Shown here: positions 50,601-62,535 of the stretch, in pieces
How the letters are laid out: every line of letters starts with the position of its first letter
Position numbering within the stretch: position 1 is the stretch's first letter
DNA from: Ifrita kowaldi
Taxonomy: Eukaryota; Chordata; Aves; Passeriformes; Cinclosomatidae
NCBI GenBank assembly: GCA_013398055.1
Contig: VZRS01015017.1
Coordinates: forward strand, 269,973 to 333,972
Reading direction: 5' to 3'
Length of the DNA: 64,000 nucleotides
Notes under the pieces: generated by a model
Databases searched by the model: none
The model's input: only the letters and a program-made list of their open reading frames with translations
Told to the model about the DNA's origin: nothing
Made by a program: the position numbers and the translations under genes

Positions 50601-51537
50601 CTTGTGACATTTACAGATCCAAATGGTCGTGGTCAAGGTTGTCAGAGTCTTTGTTTAGGCTCTATACAGGCTCAGTTTTGTACCACGTCATGCTTGGTTC
50701 ATAATTGTGCTAGATATATAATATCTAAATAAACCTACAGAGAATTTCTCAGTTGTGCTGCTCTCCAAAATTGAAGGATACACAGGTTTTCTTCAGTTCT
50801 ACATATTAAACATTGATGTTTTACCATAACTTCCTTTTAAAAAATGTTTCTAGTACCCAAATTTGAGCTGTTTCTCTCTTTCTGTACAATTTTTGTGGCA
50901 TCTCATTTTGTCCTTTTTTTGTTATTAAGAAACTGATAAGCAAGACCGGACATCATGGAACATTTTAACTAGCTAACTAGCTAACCTTTCTTCACAACCA
51001 GTTTTAGCTAGACATTTGTACTAAAATATAAATACCAAAAACAAGACAGCAAAAAGTACATGCTATTCTGCAGCAAGTTGTAAGAGTTTCTTCAAGTGCC
51101 CAGCAACACGATGAAAATCAGGCAGAGGAGAAAATAGACTTGCAGCTAAAAGAAAGATTGACTTGCCAGTATTTCCGTGGCATCATGATCATGATGAAAC
51201 TGAGTATATGTTTAAACTAGAGCAAGCAAAAAAGCCATAAATGTTGAAAGTGATTGGGTAAGAAGGACATACTAAATAAAATTAAATCTATTAGGTATAA
51301 GTTCTTACTCCTCTCTAGCCAGCCAGTATATTAGGTGGTTTTCCTGGGTTTTTAGAGCATACAAATTTGGAAAAAAAAAGTCTTAAAATAAGAACTCAAT
51401 ATTTTGTTATCTATGTTTATAAATAGAAATTGAGAGAAAATAAACTGAAAACATACTGAGAGTCGATTGAGACATTGAGTTAAGGTTCCTAAAAATAAAG
51501 ATAATATTCTGGATATCTCATTGCTTGCTGAAAAGTT
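47607..51537. other. AT-rich non-coding DNA, nothing recognised
   Basis: No repeat family is recognised. The 104-codon frame at 47888-48202 is rich in hydrophobic residues from T-rich DNA, lies next to the CR1, and matches nothing I know. A short tandem of CTAGCTAA units sits at about 50970-50986. Confidence 0.5.
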
Positions 51538-51660
51538 GGCTGAGAAGGGTGTGGGATCTCCATCGGTAGAAAATGTTAGGAACAGCTCTTGACAAGCTGC
51601 CCCTCTATTAAAATAGGGGATCAGACTGGAAGTTTCTTCCAGCCTTAGTTTTCCTATGAC
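51538..51660 (+). mobile_element. Decayed CR1 LINE 3' scrap, + strand
   Basis: GTGTGGGATCTCCATCGGTAG, then AACAGCTCTTGACAAGCTGC, then GGGGATCAGACTGGAAG and TTCTTCCAGCCTTAG, follow the order of a CR1 3' end. That order is 'TGGAGTCTCCATC', 'CTGGACA...CCTGCT', 'TTGGACTAGATGA' and 'CCTTCCAAC'. The match is diverged and the tail is not clear. Confidence 0.55.
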
Positions 51661-52101
51661 AAAGATTATACTTCAACAGACAGCTCTCAGGAAATCTGCA
51701 TTAGCAACTGCTACAAAGGAAAGGAATTAATTTCACATTTCAGTTTCCATGGAAGTGCTTAGGTACAGAGAGTAAAGAAATGAGAGAAAGTCAGGAATTC
51801 AGGCAGATAGGTAAAAAGTTAATAAGTCAAAGGAAGACAAACAAATCATATTTACATCAGGGAAAGTTAATATTTCACTAAATATTTTCACTACTTTGCT
51901 ACTTTTTTTCGTGCACCAGGTATGAACAAAATGCTGTCATCTGCTGTTGCACTGAACTAGTGTGGTCACAATTAAAGTTATGTGATCTAAAAATGCAGCT
52001 AATTATCTGAAGTTTGTAAACGTCAATATTTTGATACCTGCTGTCTAAAATTTTAGGCTTTTCTGGTCACTCCCTTTTTCTCCATAATGATTTTGGTTAC
52101 T
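51661..52101. other. AT-rich non-coding DNA
   Basis: Nothing is recognised between two old CR1 scraps of opposite orientation. Confidence 0.6.
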
Positions 52102-52200
52102 GTCCTCCAAACTCATTCCAATATGCCCATCTTTCTGATAAATCACTTCCTGAATGTAACACAATATTCTAGCTAGAGCTGCACTACTGCCACATCATTA
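52102..52200 (-). mobile_element. Ancient CR1-like LINE scrap, - strand
   Basis: GTCCTCCAAACTCATTCCAAT, ATCTTTCTGATAAATC, and GTAACACAATATTCTAGCTAG followed by GAGCTGCACTACTGCC resemble the reversed CR1/L3 segment that reads 'CTTTCCAA...CATCTTTC' and 'AACTGGACACAATACTCCAG'. The decay suggests an insertion much older than the other CR1 copies. Confidence 0.5.
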
Positions 52201-55200
52201 CTTACCAATGTGATAAACATTGATATTGATGGATGGGATACTACAAAATAGATTCATTTTCAACTGAGTCAACATTAAATTTACGTTTCTGGTATTCACT
52301 CCATATTTTGTAAGGTGTAATCTGAAAGAAGATTAAAATATGGGCTTATTTAAAAAGATAGAAAAAATAATTTAGTTTTTGAAAATATTCAGAGATTTCA
52401 AAAGTTAGATTTATTCTGTGTCACTATGAGCAGGGTGCTAAAAGCCAGCTAAAAGAGCCCTGCATCAGGGCCTTCTGTTTATGACAATGCTCAATAATGG
52501 GAGAATTGAATTGCTACTCTGCTTGAGTCAGGCTTAAGTCAGGTTTCTCACCTCCCTCAAAACAGCTTTAATTACCAAACTGTACAAGATGCAATCCCTG
52601 CTATTCTGGCCTTGTCTGAGTGTGGCAGTCACACAAACTGTGACTAGAATATTTTTCTTTGATCTTCTCAGGGAGAGCGAATACGTAATTGATACAGTCA
52701 AATGACTGCAGATTTTTCAAATAACTGTCAATTAAATATCTCAGTCAATTCTTATGAAAACATATCTAGTTAATCTTTGCTGTCCAAGATAAAAATTTCA
52801 ATGGTTTATCTGTAGCTGATTGTTCATTTTTAGCCTCATGGTTCAGATTTACAGAATATTAAGCGTGAAATGTGATGGACTCAGTTCATTCCTGTGCAGT
52901 AGAAGATGTAAAAGTCACAGAGCTCCAATCCCTCGCCTCCTCTCTAAAGATCAGAGAGAACACTGGCTGTGCTCAGTCCTGAGGGCTCTCTGGGACAGTT
53001 CTTTCCCATGCACTGGATATCTAATTCTGTAGCCCCCATCCCAGCCTCAACCTGCCTTTGTAGGTCCCAGTTAGCTGTGTGGTTGTTGGTTTAACAGAAC
53101 ATCACTGCTTTGCACAGAATCTGCAAAACATGGCAAAGATCAGTTTGAGTTTGACTCACTTTAATTAATGGTGTGAAAACTCCGGGCATATATGCTCCAA
53201 CTGAGGATGCTTTGACCCTGCTCTGTCAGTAGTTTAAAGTGTAAACAGAGTCCAAAATTGGTTAATACACCAAATATTTTTGGAAAACAAAACAAAATAG
53301 AACAAAAACCAAACAAACAAAAAAACCCAAATAAAAACAAATAAAAACCCACACCAGGGACTGGAAGACAGAGCAGTTATCAAAGTACCTTTCTTAGGTA
53401 TGAGGTCCCATACGTCTTTTCTTCTTTACAAAGGATACAAACTTTTTTATAACATTTAGGCCTGATTTTTTCATAGTAAATGTAGGTATTTTGCTGAGAT
53501 ATACAAATTTAGAAGTGTAATTAGATGCTCTATATTTTTTCCAGTATCCATGAAAAGAGAGAAGAAATCTCCCAGGCTGATTTCATATACCACTATCTCT
53601 GGCTAACAGGGTATTTCTGATCTTCCGTGTGAAAATAAGGAGACAGTACACTATGACTTAACACTGAATACCATAACTGAGAAAAATCATTGAAGGAAAT
53701 TGATGGGTATCGATACCTCAGTTTACATTCAGCATAACTTTATTGAAGACTCGTATTTCAAGAATCCCAGAATAGCTGCACACACTTTTGGATACAGTTG
53801 AATTAATCTCTGTACCTTCTTTACCAAAATAAGAAAGGTACTGAATAGCTCCTACCTAACTGAGCAGTTTTAGAAAAGCTAAGAATAACCCACTGAAAGC
53901 CTATTAATAGATTAATTGGTCAGAGACTGTAACATACAACTACTTAACCAAAGATCTTAATGTATATGTCAAAGCTGTATGTAGACCTGTATTGTAGTTT
54001 CTCAGGAGATGACTCAGGTAGTCTGTATCTTGTTACATGTTCTAAACATTTGTTTCATTTTAAAAAAGATATAAAACCTAACAGAAACTGTTCTGACCAG
54101 CAAAGAAAATTTAAATTAATGTTTCAAACATATATAATTCTGAGATAAATTAGAAATATTAGGTGAAGAGAGAAGGTATTTATAAATTAAATAATCTTGT
54201 AACTCTCCCCAGTCAACATGACAGCAGGCATAAGCAAAGTTTACATTTAGTTTAGTAACCAGCCAAAAAATCTAAACAGAATATTTCTTTGTCTCTTAGC
54301 TGGTTTCCTTTTTTTATCAGTGCACAAGAAAGAAATAAACTTAAATATAGTAACTCCCTAATTTAAAGCAAAAATATGCCAATGAAAGAAAACAGGGAAG
54401 GATTTTGAGATGTTATGTAGCAAAAACTGTGGAGAAAGAAGAAAAGATGAATCCTTAAACCCTCTTTAGCAAACCTGTCATTACAGTCTGTGGTAGGCAA
54501 AATATTTTTTTACAGATTGGTATATGAACAATAAATCTTGATGTCAGATACTGTAGTCAGTGCTCTGTTTCTTAAAGATACAAATCTTTTACTGTCCTTA
54601 TCAAGGCTAGTGGAAATTTTGGATTCCACAATGGACTAAGTTAAGCTTGTTCTCTATTCCAGACACTTCTGGATATGCAGTTTAGGATTTTGGCATTTTC
54701 TGCCTTTTGCGTAATTGATTTTACAATCTTAATGACATTCCTTTAATGCTTATCTTCAGTGAGATGGAAAATCTGCTCAAAATTAATTTAGAGTACATCT
54801 CAGAGATCTTGGCAGATGGAGGGACCTTACCATCAGCCTCTAGGACAAAATTAATGTTATCAAAATGAAAATGCCTTCTCTAACTCTGCATGTCCTAAGA
54901 GGTCTCCTGTTTATCATTCATCTGTGGGAAAATTAACTTGATTTTAAATATTTCTCTTGCAGACAGATGAGAGAAAAAAAAAATAATTTGTGGACATGTG
55001 TAGCGTTTGTCTGATCTGAAAACTTCTGTGTGCCTATTTTGCAGCTCTTTCAGACAACCTCCCCTTTTTTCTCTGGAAAACCAAACTTCATAATCCAGCA
55101 CTGCTTAACTTCCACTTCAGGAATGAGGTTTTGCCCCTTATTCACAGAGTGGCTGGGGTTAGCCTACAGCAACTTAAACTGCTTGAGACCTCCTGCAACA

Positions 55201-56379
55201 CCTTTTAGGAGAGAACATACACCGCTTTGTCATGAACTGATATATAATCACTTCTTGGAAGTTAACTCTAAGAACTGGAAAATGTCCAGTGTACTGGAAA
55301 ATTGGGATGAGAAGACAGATTTTGTCTTTCAGTTAATTTCAGAGATTGCACTTGAGCCACTGTAGTATTAACACCCATCAATATGTAAAGGTTGTATAGA
55401 TATATCTGTAATCTAACCCGCTGAACCTGAAGAACAAACATATCCTTAAGGACTTGGGGTTTTTTTCTTTGCTTGTTTTGTTACATTGTGTTTTGTTTTA
55501 ATTCAGGACAGAGAATAACAATAAGCAATATTGTTTTTGATGTGAAAAGGGTGTATCAGGTTCAAGCAGGCAGCTGCAAGCAGCCTGATGCCAGTCCTCA
55601 GACTGATTTGTGCACAATATTGAAACCTTGCCTGTGGGAAAACATAGTGAAAGACATTAAAAACTGTATTATTGATTATGCTTAAGACTGGCCCAAGCAC
55701 TTGTCCCACACATACTCTCCCAAAGCAGACATGTTGGAGTTGTGGATTACCAAGATGTTTTGGCATTGTACCAGACTTCAACTGTCTTGGCTAAAATAAG
55801 GCAAAAGATAAATCTGATAATGGTAAGTAGATGAATATGATAATACTTCCTAGAACTATGTTTTGGGCTATATCCCAGCCTTTTGGAAGGTCTCTAAGTT
55901 GTGGAAAGCCAGATTCTCTAAAGCAATTCTTGTAGCCAAAGAACATATATTGCTTCAGATAGAAAATAGATTCTCTCCAGGGACAGAAACTTGGCACATT
56001 AACTTGGGGGAACTAGAAGCTAAGAAATGAGTGCAGTTTCAAATAATAGGGACCTTGAGAAAAATCTAAAAAGCTTTCATCCAACTTTTTACAACCTTTG
56101 ATTAATCCTTAGAAATTGAATACTGAGAGATCTCTTTCCACTGTCTCAATCTCTCCAGTATTTCCCCCACCCATGTAGACATCCTGTCTCCTTGCCCAAC
56201 AAATCCTCCAGTCCCCTACTTCTTGTTTGGCTAGTCCCTTGTTTTCTTTCTAGTTCATTGGGCTGTTTTTCTGCTGCTACAGCCTTTAATCACTGTCTTA
56301 CGTATGTATATGTGCTTCCTAGTCCCAGCTTTTTATTGCAAATATTTTGTAGAATCACTATATTGCGTATGCACCTGAA
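52201..56379. other. AT-rich non-coding DNA with A-rich simple sequence
   Basis: The only repeat I can name is A-rich AAAC/AAAT-type simple sequence at 53283-53350. The frame at 55030-55365 (111 codons) has no recognisable domain or exon signals. Confidence 0.5.
53283..53350. repeat. A-rich simple sequence (AAAC/AAAT type)
   Basis: The sequence consists of A-runs broken regularly by C or T, with no fixed period. It is not preceded by a SINE body, so it is treated as low-complexity DNA. Confidence 0.75.
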
Positions 56380-57203
56380 GGACACGATCTCATCCAGAGG
56401 GATCTGGACAAGCTCGAGAAGTGGCCCATGGGAATCTCATGAGTTTTAATAAAACCAGTGCAAGATGCTGCACAACCCCGGGCATTACTCCAGACCGGGG
56501 GATGAACAGATTGAGAGCAACCATACTGAGGGGGACTTAGGGGTGCTGCTGGGTGAAAAGCTGGACATGAGCTGGAAATGTGCTCTTGCAGCCCAGAAAG
56601 CCAAACATGTCTTGGGCTGCATCCAAAGCAGCAAGGGCAGCAGGTCGAGGGAGGTGATTCTGCCCCTCTACTCCTTTCTCATGAGATCCCACCTGTAGCA
56701 CTGCATCCAGCTCTAGTGTTCCCAGCCCAAGAAAACTGTGGACTTGCTGAAGTGAGTCCAGAGGAAGCAATCAAGGTGACTAGAGCATCTCTCAAATGAG
56801 AAAGGGCTGAGAAAATCAGGCTTGTTCATCACAAAAAAGAAGGCTTTGGGGTGACCTAATTGTGGCCTTCCAGTACCTGAAGGGAGCCTACAAAAAAGAC
56901 AGAGAGGGACTATTTACAAGAGCATGTAACACAACACACAACAAGGGAGAATGGATTCACACTAAAAGACAGTAGGCTTAGATTAGACATTAGGAAGAAA
57001 TTCTTTACTGTGAAAATGTTGAGGCACTGGAACTGGTTGCCCAGAGAAGCTGTAGATGCCCCATCTCTGGAGATGTTCCAGACCAGGCCTGGATGGAGCT
57101 CTGAGCAACCTGGTCTAGTGGAAGGTGTCCCTGCCCATGGCAGGAGGTTGGAACTAGATCATTAAGGTCCCTTCCAACCCAAACCCTTCTATTATTCTAT
57201 ATG
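56380..57203 (+). mobile_element. CR1 LINE 3' fragment, + strand, longest single-piece copy here
   Basis: About 820 bp run from CATCCAGAGGGATCTGG through AAGCCAAACATGTCTTGGGC, GCAGGTCGAGGGAGGTG, TCCAGTACCTGAAGGG and AGACATTAGGAAGAAATTC. It continues through CAGAGAAGCTGTAGATGCCC and TGGTCTAGTGGAAGGTGTCC to GTCCCTTCCAACCCAAACCC with a short ATTCTAT tail. The translation contains the ORF2 C-terminal SRSREVILPLYS run at about 56635-56675, but frameshifts and stops break it. It is among the least diverged CR1 copies in the window, so probably among the younger ones. No target duplication is evident. Confidence 0.9.
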
Positions 57204-57939
57204 TGTTCCTAAGTTTTATTGAGTGCTAGGGTAGGTCTGAGAAGGCTGTTTGCAGACAAAATCCATTGAAAATTTTACTGATGGATGCTAACCAGTTTCT
57301 GCTGAGTCTAAAAACCTATAATTCAATACTATTTCTGCTTCCTCTGCTGTGGAGAACAACAAATGTCTGTTATCACCAGCTGTGGTATGCATTAAGTGAT
57401 ACCTCAAACACAGTTTTATGTGTTCCACTTAAAATTTATGTGTGTTTTAATTGTGATAGTAAATTCATATTATTCCTCCATTTATGAAAGCATGTTGGAA
57501 CTGATCAGGAGACAAGTTCCAATAGATGGAACATTGTGGTTTTCAAGTAGCTTAGCAACTTTTGGGCAAGAAAATTTTAGTTGTAGCACTAGAATGGCGA
57601 CAGCAGTATTGTCAAGCTGGCATTGGATGCAGCCTGAGGTAGCAGTGGCAGAGCTGTTTTGCACGGGGGTATTTATCCAGCTTCATCATAAACTCTGACC
57701 ATTCCAGCAGTCTGTGGCTCCACAGCCTGCCAGGAAGGAAGAAGCAAAGCCTATACTAACTCAAATGCCTGGATCAATTTTAATTTGATCTGTATTAAAT
57801 GTGATAGTGTGCCTTTTAGTGATGCCCTGAATCTGAAAGGAGGAACAAATCTGGTCCAAATTATGATACAGTGATTTGAAATTCTTGAAATATTTTCATG
57901 TGGGGTTTTTTTTCTGATGTTTTCACTTCCAACTAAAAT

Positions 57940-57961
57940 GACATATATATATATATATGTC
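57940..57961. repeat. (TA)n palindrome
   Basis: A TA-repeat core is flanked symmetrically by GACA and TGTC, making a perfect 22-bp palindrome able to extrude a cruciform. Confidence 0.85.
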
Positions 57962-58505
57962 TTCAGAGAAACAAGGACTAGCGAAGAGAAGAGAGAAAAA
58001 AGTGCAAAGTGATTGCACGCACAGATTTCACTTTCTCAGAGCTGGTGATAGAAACATGGCTATGTAGGAATTATTGAGTCACTACAACAGTTAATTTAAG
58101 AAAAGGATTATTAAAAACCTTTCAATTTATGTTGCCACAAATTATGATACAAATTTAATGCTTGTAATGGTATAGAGATAGTAATGGTACAAATGTAGCA
58201 TTCGTATAAAGATTGCATTTAACTATACTGATGGATATTTTAAGAAATTTTTAATGAGACTTATGTTACATTGAAGTTGTCTAGACCTGTATTTCACTCT
58301 TCTCCCCAAAGTACTGTTTTTCTGAAGAGCTAGAGAGAGTAGTCCCATGGGTGGCTTTGCTAATGGAAGGTAATGATCACAGGCCAGGTGAACTAGAAGC
58401 TCTTTGAAACATCATTATGACCTGCCCTGGAAATGGGGTAACGAAGGTTTTTTTAATGGATCCCTTGGGGCAGATTAAAGTGAAACAACTAATAATTGGT
58501 GTTTA

Positions 58506-58551
58506 CAAATATATATATATATATCTATATGTATAGATATACATATATTTG
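58506..58551. repeat. (TA)n microsatellite with imperfect palindrome
   Basis: A TA repeat is followed by TATCTATATGTATAGATA, a near-perfect palindrome, and a second short TA run. AAATAT at the left end is mirrored by ATATTT at the right end. Confidence 0.8.
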
Positions 58552-58734
58552 AAAGAAAGTATATGGTTGTTTTGGTTTTTATCTATAGAAATATAACAAT
58601 ATAAAAGTTTAAAAATATCACTTAAGAAAATACATAAGGAAAAGAAAGAAAGAGGAAGAAAGGGTAAGAGTAGACAGTGGAAAGATACCACCACCCATGG
58701 ATCTGGCAACAAGATTTGATTGTTGCAATTTAAA

Positions 58735-59455
58735 TGTCCATTGGTCAATGTGATGGTCACAGTCTTGATCCATCAGGGATGGAGGGAGCCCCACAAAACA
58801 CAAAATTCAATGGATTAATATGCACTCATGTTCAGGTGGGAATGACCAGGTACCTCCCCTGTTGGGGGAGTTTTACAGTGTCTGATATAACACTGTAGAT
58901 CATGCGCAGTCCTCTGGTAGATGGCCCCAGAAATGAGTCTGGGGGCACTTTGGGAGTCTTTGATGGTTTACGACCCGTTTTAAGACATGACATCTGACTC
59001 TTAGATCTGCATAGTTGAGCCAGTTTTGTCTTGTCAGAAGAGATTAATAGGATGAACGCCTTCAGTCTTACATGTGAATGTGTGATACTTCCCCGGGGGG
59101 TGTTTTACACCTGGGCCTTATCAGGAGGGAGAACAATGATACAACAAAAAATATTATTCCACCTGCTTCTTACCAGCCTTTTCCCTTACCTGGTTAAAAT
59201 TTCACAGTCCCAGTTTCTCAGGGACACAATATTGCAGGGCTCAATCAGTTTATGTAAACAAAGGTCGGTTTGTTATCCTCCAGTGGTGGATGTGCACCCT
59301 GTGTGCACCCAGGCTGTCTTTATGCAGATCAGAGGTTTCGCCACCACACCCAAAAACTCTCCTTCTCCCCCTCGGCTAGGGGGTGCAAACCTGGCCTCAG
59401 CAAAGCACTTGCTGTTTTCACAAAAGGCCGATTGCTTGAGTCATTAACCCTTACA
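58735..59455. other. Unclassified GC-richer block, possibly an old LTR-type repeat
   Basis: Base composition changes sharply from the AT-rich flanks. CpG-containing words are frequent (ATCATGCGCAGTCC, TACGACCCG, GAACGCC, CCCCGGGGGG, GGTTTCGCC, CCCTCGGC). The + strand ends in a possible LTR-like CCCTTACA at 59448-59455, followed by ATTTC. Direct repeats of GTGCACCC lie at about 59290-59312. I could not identify TG...CA ends with matching target duplications, a clear TATA box, or a polyadenylation signal. The + strand frame of 138 codons at 59031-59447 spans much of the block, but no domain is recognisable. It may be a diverged LTR, an internal ERV piece, or a small CpG-containing regulatory region. 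Confidence 0.35.
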
Positions 59456-60469
59456 ATTTCAGTCTCACACATATCTGAAAATTAACTCTATAAAAATACT
59501 GCCTTCCAAGAGGCTGACTTTGATCCCATGAATGTTTGTTAGAATGGCAATAATTGGGAATGTGATATAAAGAAAGGTGGAGATGGAACCCAAGGAAGAC
59601 AGAACATTTACTTTAAGGAACAATAAAGACTTAGTTTGACTTTTATTTCTTGAGAAGACACAAACAAACGTACATTGAAACTTCATTATACTGAAATGCT
59701 GAAGAAGCAGCAGATCTATTTTATAATGGAGACTCTTCTTTCAAACAAGTGATGACTTGTAAGTCTTCAAAACATTCTACATGTAATGGTTGGATAGCCA
59801 TGTGCTGATTTAGGACGTTTATTTCTTTAGAGAGCTGGTAATAGCAGAAATACCACAATGTGTTGCAGTAGTTCTGAAATGGAGCTTCATTTGTCTTGTG
59901 AGTGTGAAATAAACCCGATGATAAGTAGTGACATGCACTAATTCATTGCTTTTGATGCCACCTTTCATTTTAAATTAACACTGAAGTTTCAATACTTTTG
60001 GCTCTGCAAACCTGCTAAATCCTGCTTTGTCACTTTTATTCCTTTTGTGCTGTTGTCAGAGGAATTCAGAGTTGGAATTCCACTTGAAATTAAGCTTACA
60101 ATCAAAAAGAAAAAAAATGCCAGACGACCAAAAACCTTGGCTCCTCCAAGAGTTATGCATGAGTGGACTTCAATATGACTGCTGAGTTTTCGCTGCTGCT
60201 GTAAAAATTCACATAAGAAATTTATTACAAATTTTCTTTAGAGGAGATCTGTATACCCTACTTGTAATATTCAATGAGACCTGCAAATGAAAATACAAAT
60301 ACAAACTAAAAAAGGCAAAAAATTCTTAGCAGTCTTCTATTTTAAAAATTACTCTGCTTCATATATTAAATATCTTCCTCCTCCAGAATCTAGCTTTGTC
60401 ATATTTTCATAAAAGATAAGCAATTATGTGTATTCCCTATCAATGCTCTATGCCCAGCAACTATTTCTG
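59456..60469. other. AT-rich non-coding DNA
   Basis: No gene or repeat is recognised. The undetermined 5' boundary of the following LTR may lie in the right part of this stretch. Confidence 0.5.
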
Positions 60470-61025
60470 TGCCTTTCTGTGCCTTTAAACCGAGCCCAAG
60501 AGGGGAGAGAGAAAAAACCAAGTGAACTTTTCAAAACAGCTGTTCAAAACACGGACACACACTCCTCTGCGTCCTGCTGCAGCAGCAAGAGTGGAGGAAG
60601 CACCCTTGGTGCTTTTCAGCCAGCTTTCAGCTCCTTTTCTCCAGAGGGAGACGGAGAGTTGAACTTTGTTTTCCTGGGACTTCGGCTTTTACCTTCCTCT
60701 CTTCTGGACTGTTTCAACATCAGAACACACAGAGAGAATTTTCCACCAAGGCCCGGAGGTGGGCCCGTACCGACCCAGCTCCAAGGAGGAGAGAGACCAC
60801 ACCTACAGAAGGACTCTGAAATCTTCCCAGGTTTCTCTCCACAGCGAGAGGTTTTATTATTCAGCATTATTATTTTCCTGTGTGTTTGTTAAATAAACAG
60901 GTTTTTTTATCTCTTTCACTTTCCTCTGAGGAAAATTTTTTTCCCTGAACCTGGTGGGGGAGGCATGGTTGTAATCTGCCTTCTATCAGAGGATATTTTC
61001 CTCCAAATTTGTCCAAACCAGCACA
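60470..61025 (+). mobile_element. ERV LTR (R/U5 side), + strand, 5' boundary unclear
   Basis: The 3' half is recognisable as a bird ERV LTR: CTGTGTGTTTGTTAAATAAACAGG with AATAAA at 60892-60897, then TTTCACTTTCCTCTGAGG, then CCTGAACCTGGTGGGGGAGG, ending CAAATTTGTCCAAACCAGCACA at 61025. A TTTAAA at 60484-60489 (GCCTTTAAACCGAGC) may serve as the TATA element. The GC-richer stretch between the two signals would be R. I cannot fix a TG start or a target duplication to pair with the TTTCA that follows, so the copy may be 5'-truncated or its U3 unfamiliar. The family differs from the three other LTR types in the window. The 154-codon frame at 60428-60892 lies inside the LTR and ends at the AATAAA, so I treat it as chance. 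Confidence 0.7.
60892..60897 (+). promoter_or_regulatory. LTR polyadenylation signal AATAAA
   Basis: AATAAA within GTTAAATAAACAGG is followed by a T-rich tract (TTTTTTTATC). The signal is intact and could end + strand transcripts. Confidence 0.7.
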
Positions 61026-62181
61026 TTTCAGTTTCAGAGTATAAGACACAGAGCTGCTGTACATAATTCTACAATCATTGTAAATTAAAGCAGCATCTGA
61101 AATAAATCTATTGATCAATTCTGTTGTATAAACTAATACATACAACACGTGGTTTGTGATGAAAATATAATTGGGAATTCAAACACCACGCAGTTAACAA
61201 ATGCACAGTTAATCCCAAAGCTTGGAATTTCCTTTGATATTTTTCTTGGATTCATATTCATACTCTTTAATGTATCAAATACAGTCTCACAGACAGCAGC
61301 TTATCTGTAATCCCTAGCTTCAGGATGTGACATTCTTAAACAGTTTTTTAGAAAACCTTCTGTTAAAATTTGATAACCATTAAACATACACCTCTACAAA
61401 TTTCTATCCAGTCATGTCTGATTGCATTTCACTGCATTCCCAACATGAGAGCAATGAAGTGATGTTAGCCAAGAGCTATAGTATTAGACTGTATATGAAT
61501 TTGAGTTCTGCATTTTCCTTAATATTTTTCAATTTATTTGTTTCCTCTTAATGACGTGAATGATTTTCCACAAATAGAAAACAATACAGTCCTGGTTTAG
61601 TGAAGGTATGCTAACCAGGTTGTTACAATTTTAATAGAGAAACTGAGATATGGCTAAAATTAGGATATTTACATATATGAATTCAAGATATTTATAAAAT
61701 CACCATTTCTGTAATAGCTTTGCAGGGAAGGCTTAAGTTAGGAAGAATCTTTTCTAGAAATAGCATAACTACAACAGCAGAAAAACTCCTTTTGTATTAT
61801 GAGTTACATCTGTGTGAGGAAATATGTCACTGTTCATGGATCACCACAGACAGAAGAACACATGCAAGACAGGAAGTGATGTTAGTAATGAAATTAGAAA
61901 TAGCATCTCTCCTCCAGTTGTGTGTACATGAAATATAAACCAAATATAAATGTGTGAGAAGGACAGATGACTTTTTCTGTCTTCCCTTTCGTATTTCAAG
62001 ATTGAACTATGAGTTAGGTAATACTTACATTGCACAGAAGGGAAAGGTTCTAGGAAGAAATGGAAGGAGAAATTCAGATTGAATGATTTGTAAGCACAGA
62101 ATTGAAGAAGAGTTACTAAAACTGAAGTCTCAAACGTCCCATCACGTATTTAATGCATTCTTTCTGATAGCTGCAGTGACT
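61026..62181. other. AT-rich non-coding DNA, nothing recognised
   Basis: This is unique-looking AT-rich sequence between an LTR and a CR1 copy, with short frames only. Confidence 0.55.
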
Positions 62182-62535
62182 GAGGAGGCTCAGGGTGATC
62201 TTATCACTTTATACTTACCTAAAAGGAGGTTATAGCCAGATGAGGGTCAGCCTTTTCTCCCAGGCAACAAGCAACAGGGTGAGATGACCTAGTCCTGAGC
62301 TGCACCAGGAGAGGTTTAGTTTGGACATTAGAAGGAATTTCTTCACAGGAACAGTTGTAAAACATTGGAATGGACTGCCCAGGGAGGTGGTGGAGTCACT
62401 GCCCCTGGATGTGACACTGTATTAGGGAAAGACTCACTGTGCCCCTCAGTGCCACGGTCTAGTTGATATGGTGATGTTTTGTCATAGGTTGGACTGAATG
62501 ATCTCAGAGGTCTTTTCTGAGATGATTCTGTGATG
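62182..62535 (+). mobile_element. CR1 LINE 3' fragment, + strand
   Basis: It starts near GAGGAGGCTCAGGGTGATC and continues with CTAAAAGGAGGTTATAGCC, CCTTTTCTCCCAGGCAACAAG, GAGCTGCACCAGGAGAGG, ATTAGAAGGAATTTCTTCAC, CATTGGAATGGACTGCCC, GGTTGGACTGAATGATCTC, and a TGATTCTGTGATG tail. It is about 350 bp, the same general subtype as 22565-23017, covering only the end of ORF2 and the 3' UTR. Confidence 0.88.

Larger units (their letters stand above)
57204..58734. other. AT-rich non-coding DNA with TA microsatellites
   Basis: It contains two TA-rich palindromic tracts (57940-57961, 58506-58551) and no recognisable element. The 100-codon frame at 57396-57698 is unremarkable. Confidence 0.5.

Noticed and set aside
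60428..60892. 154-codon frame ending just before AATAAA, which could look like a short gene
   Set aside because: It coincides with LTR R sequence and its polyadenylation signal. There is no recognisable domain, and opposite-strand frames overlap it.
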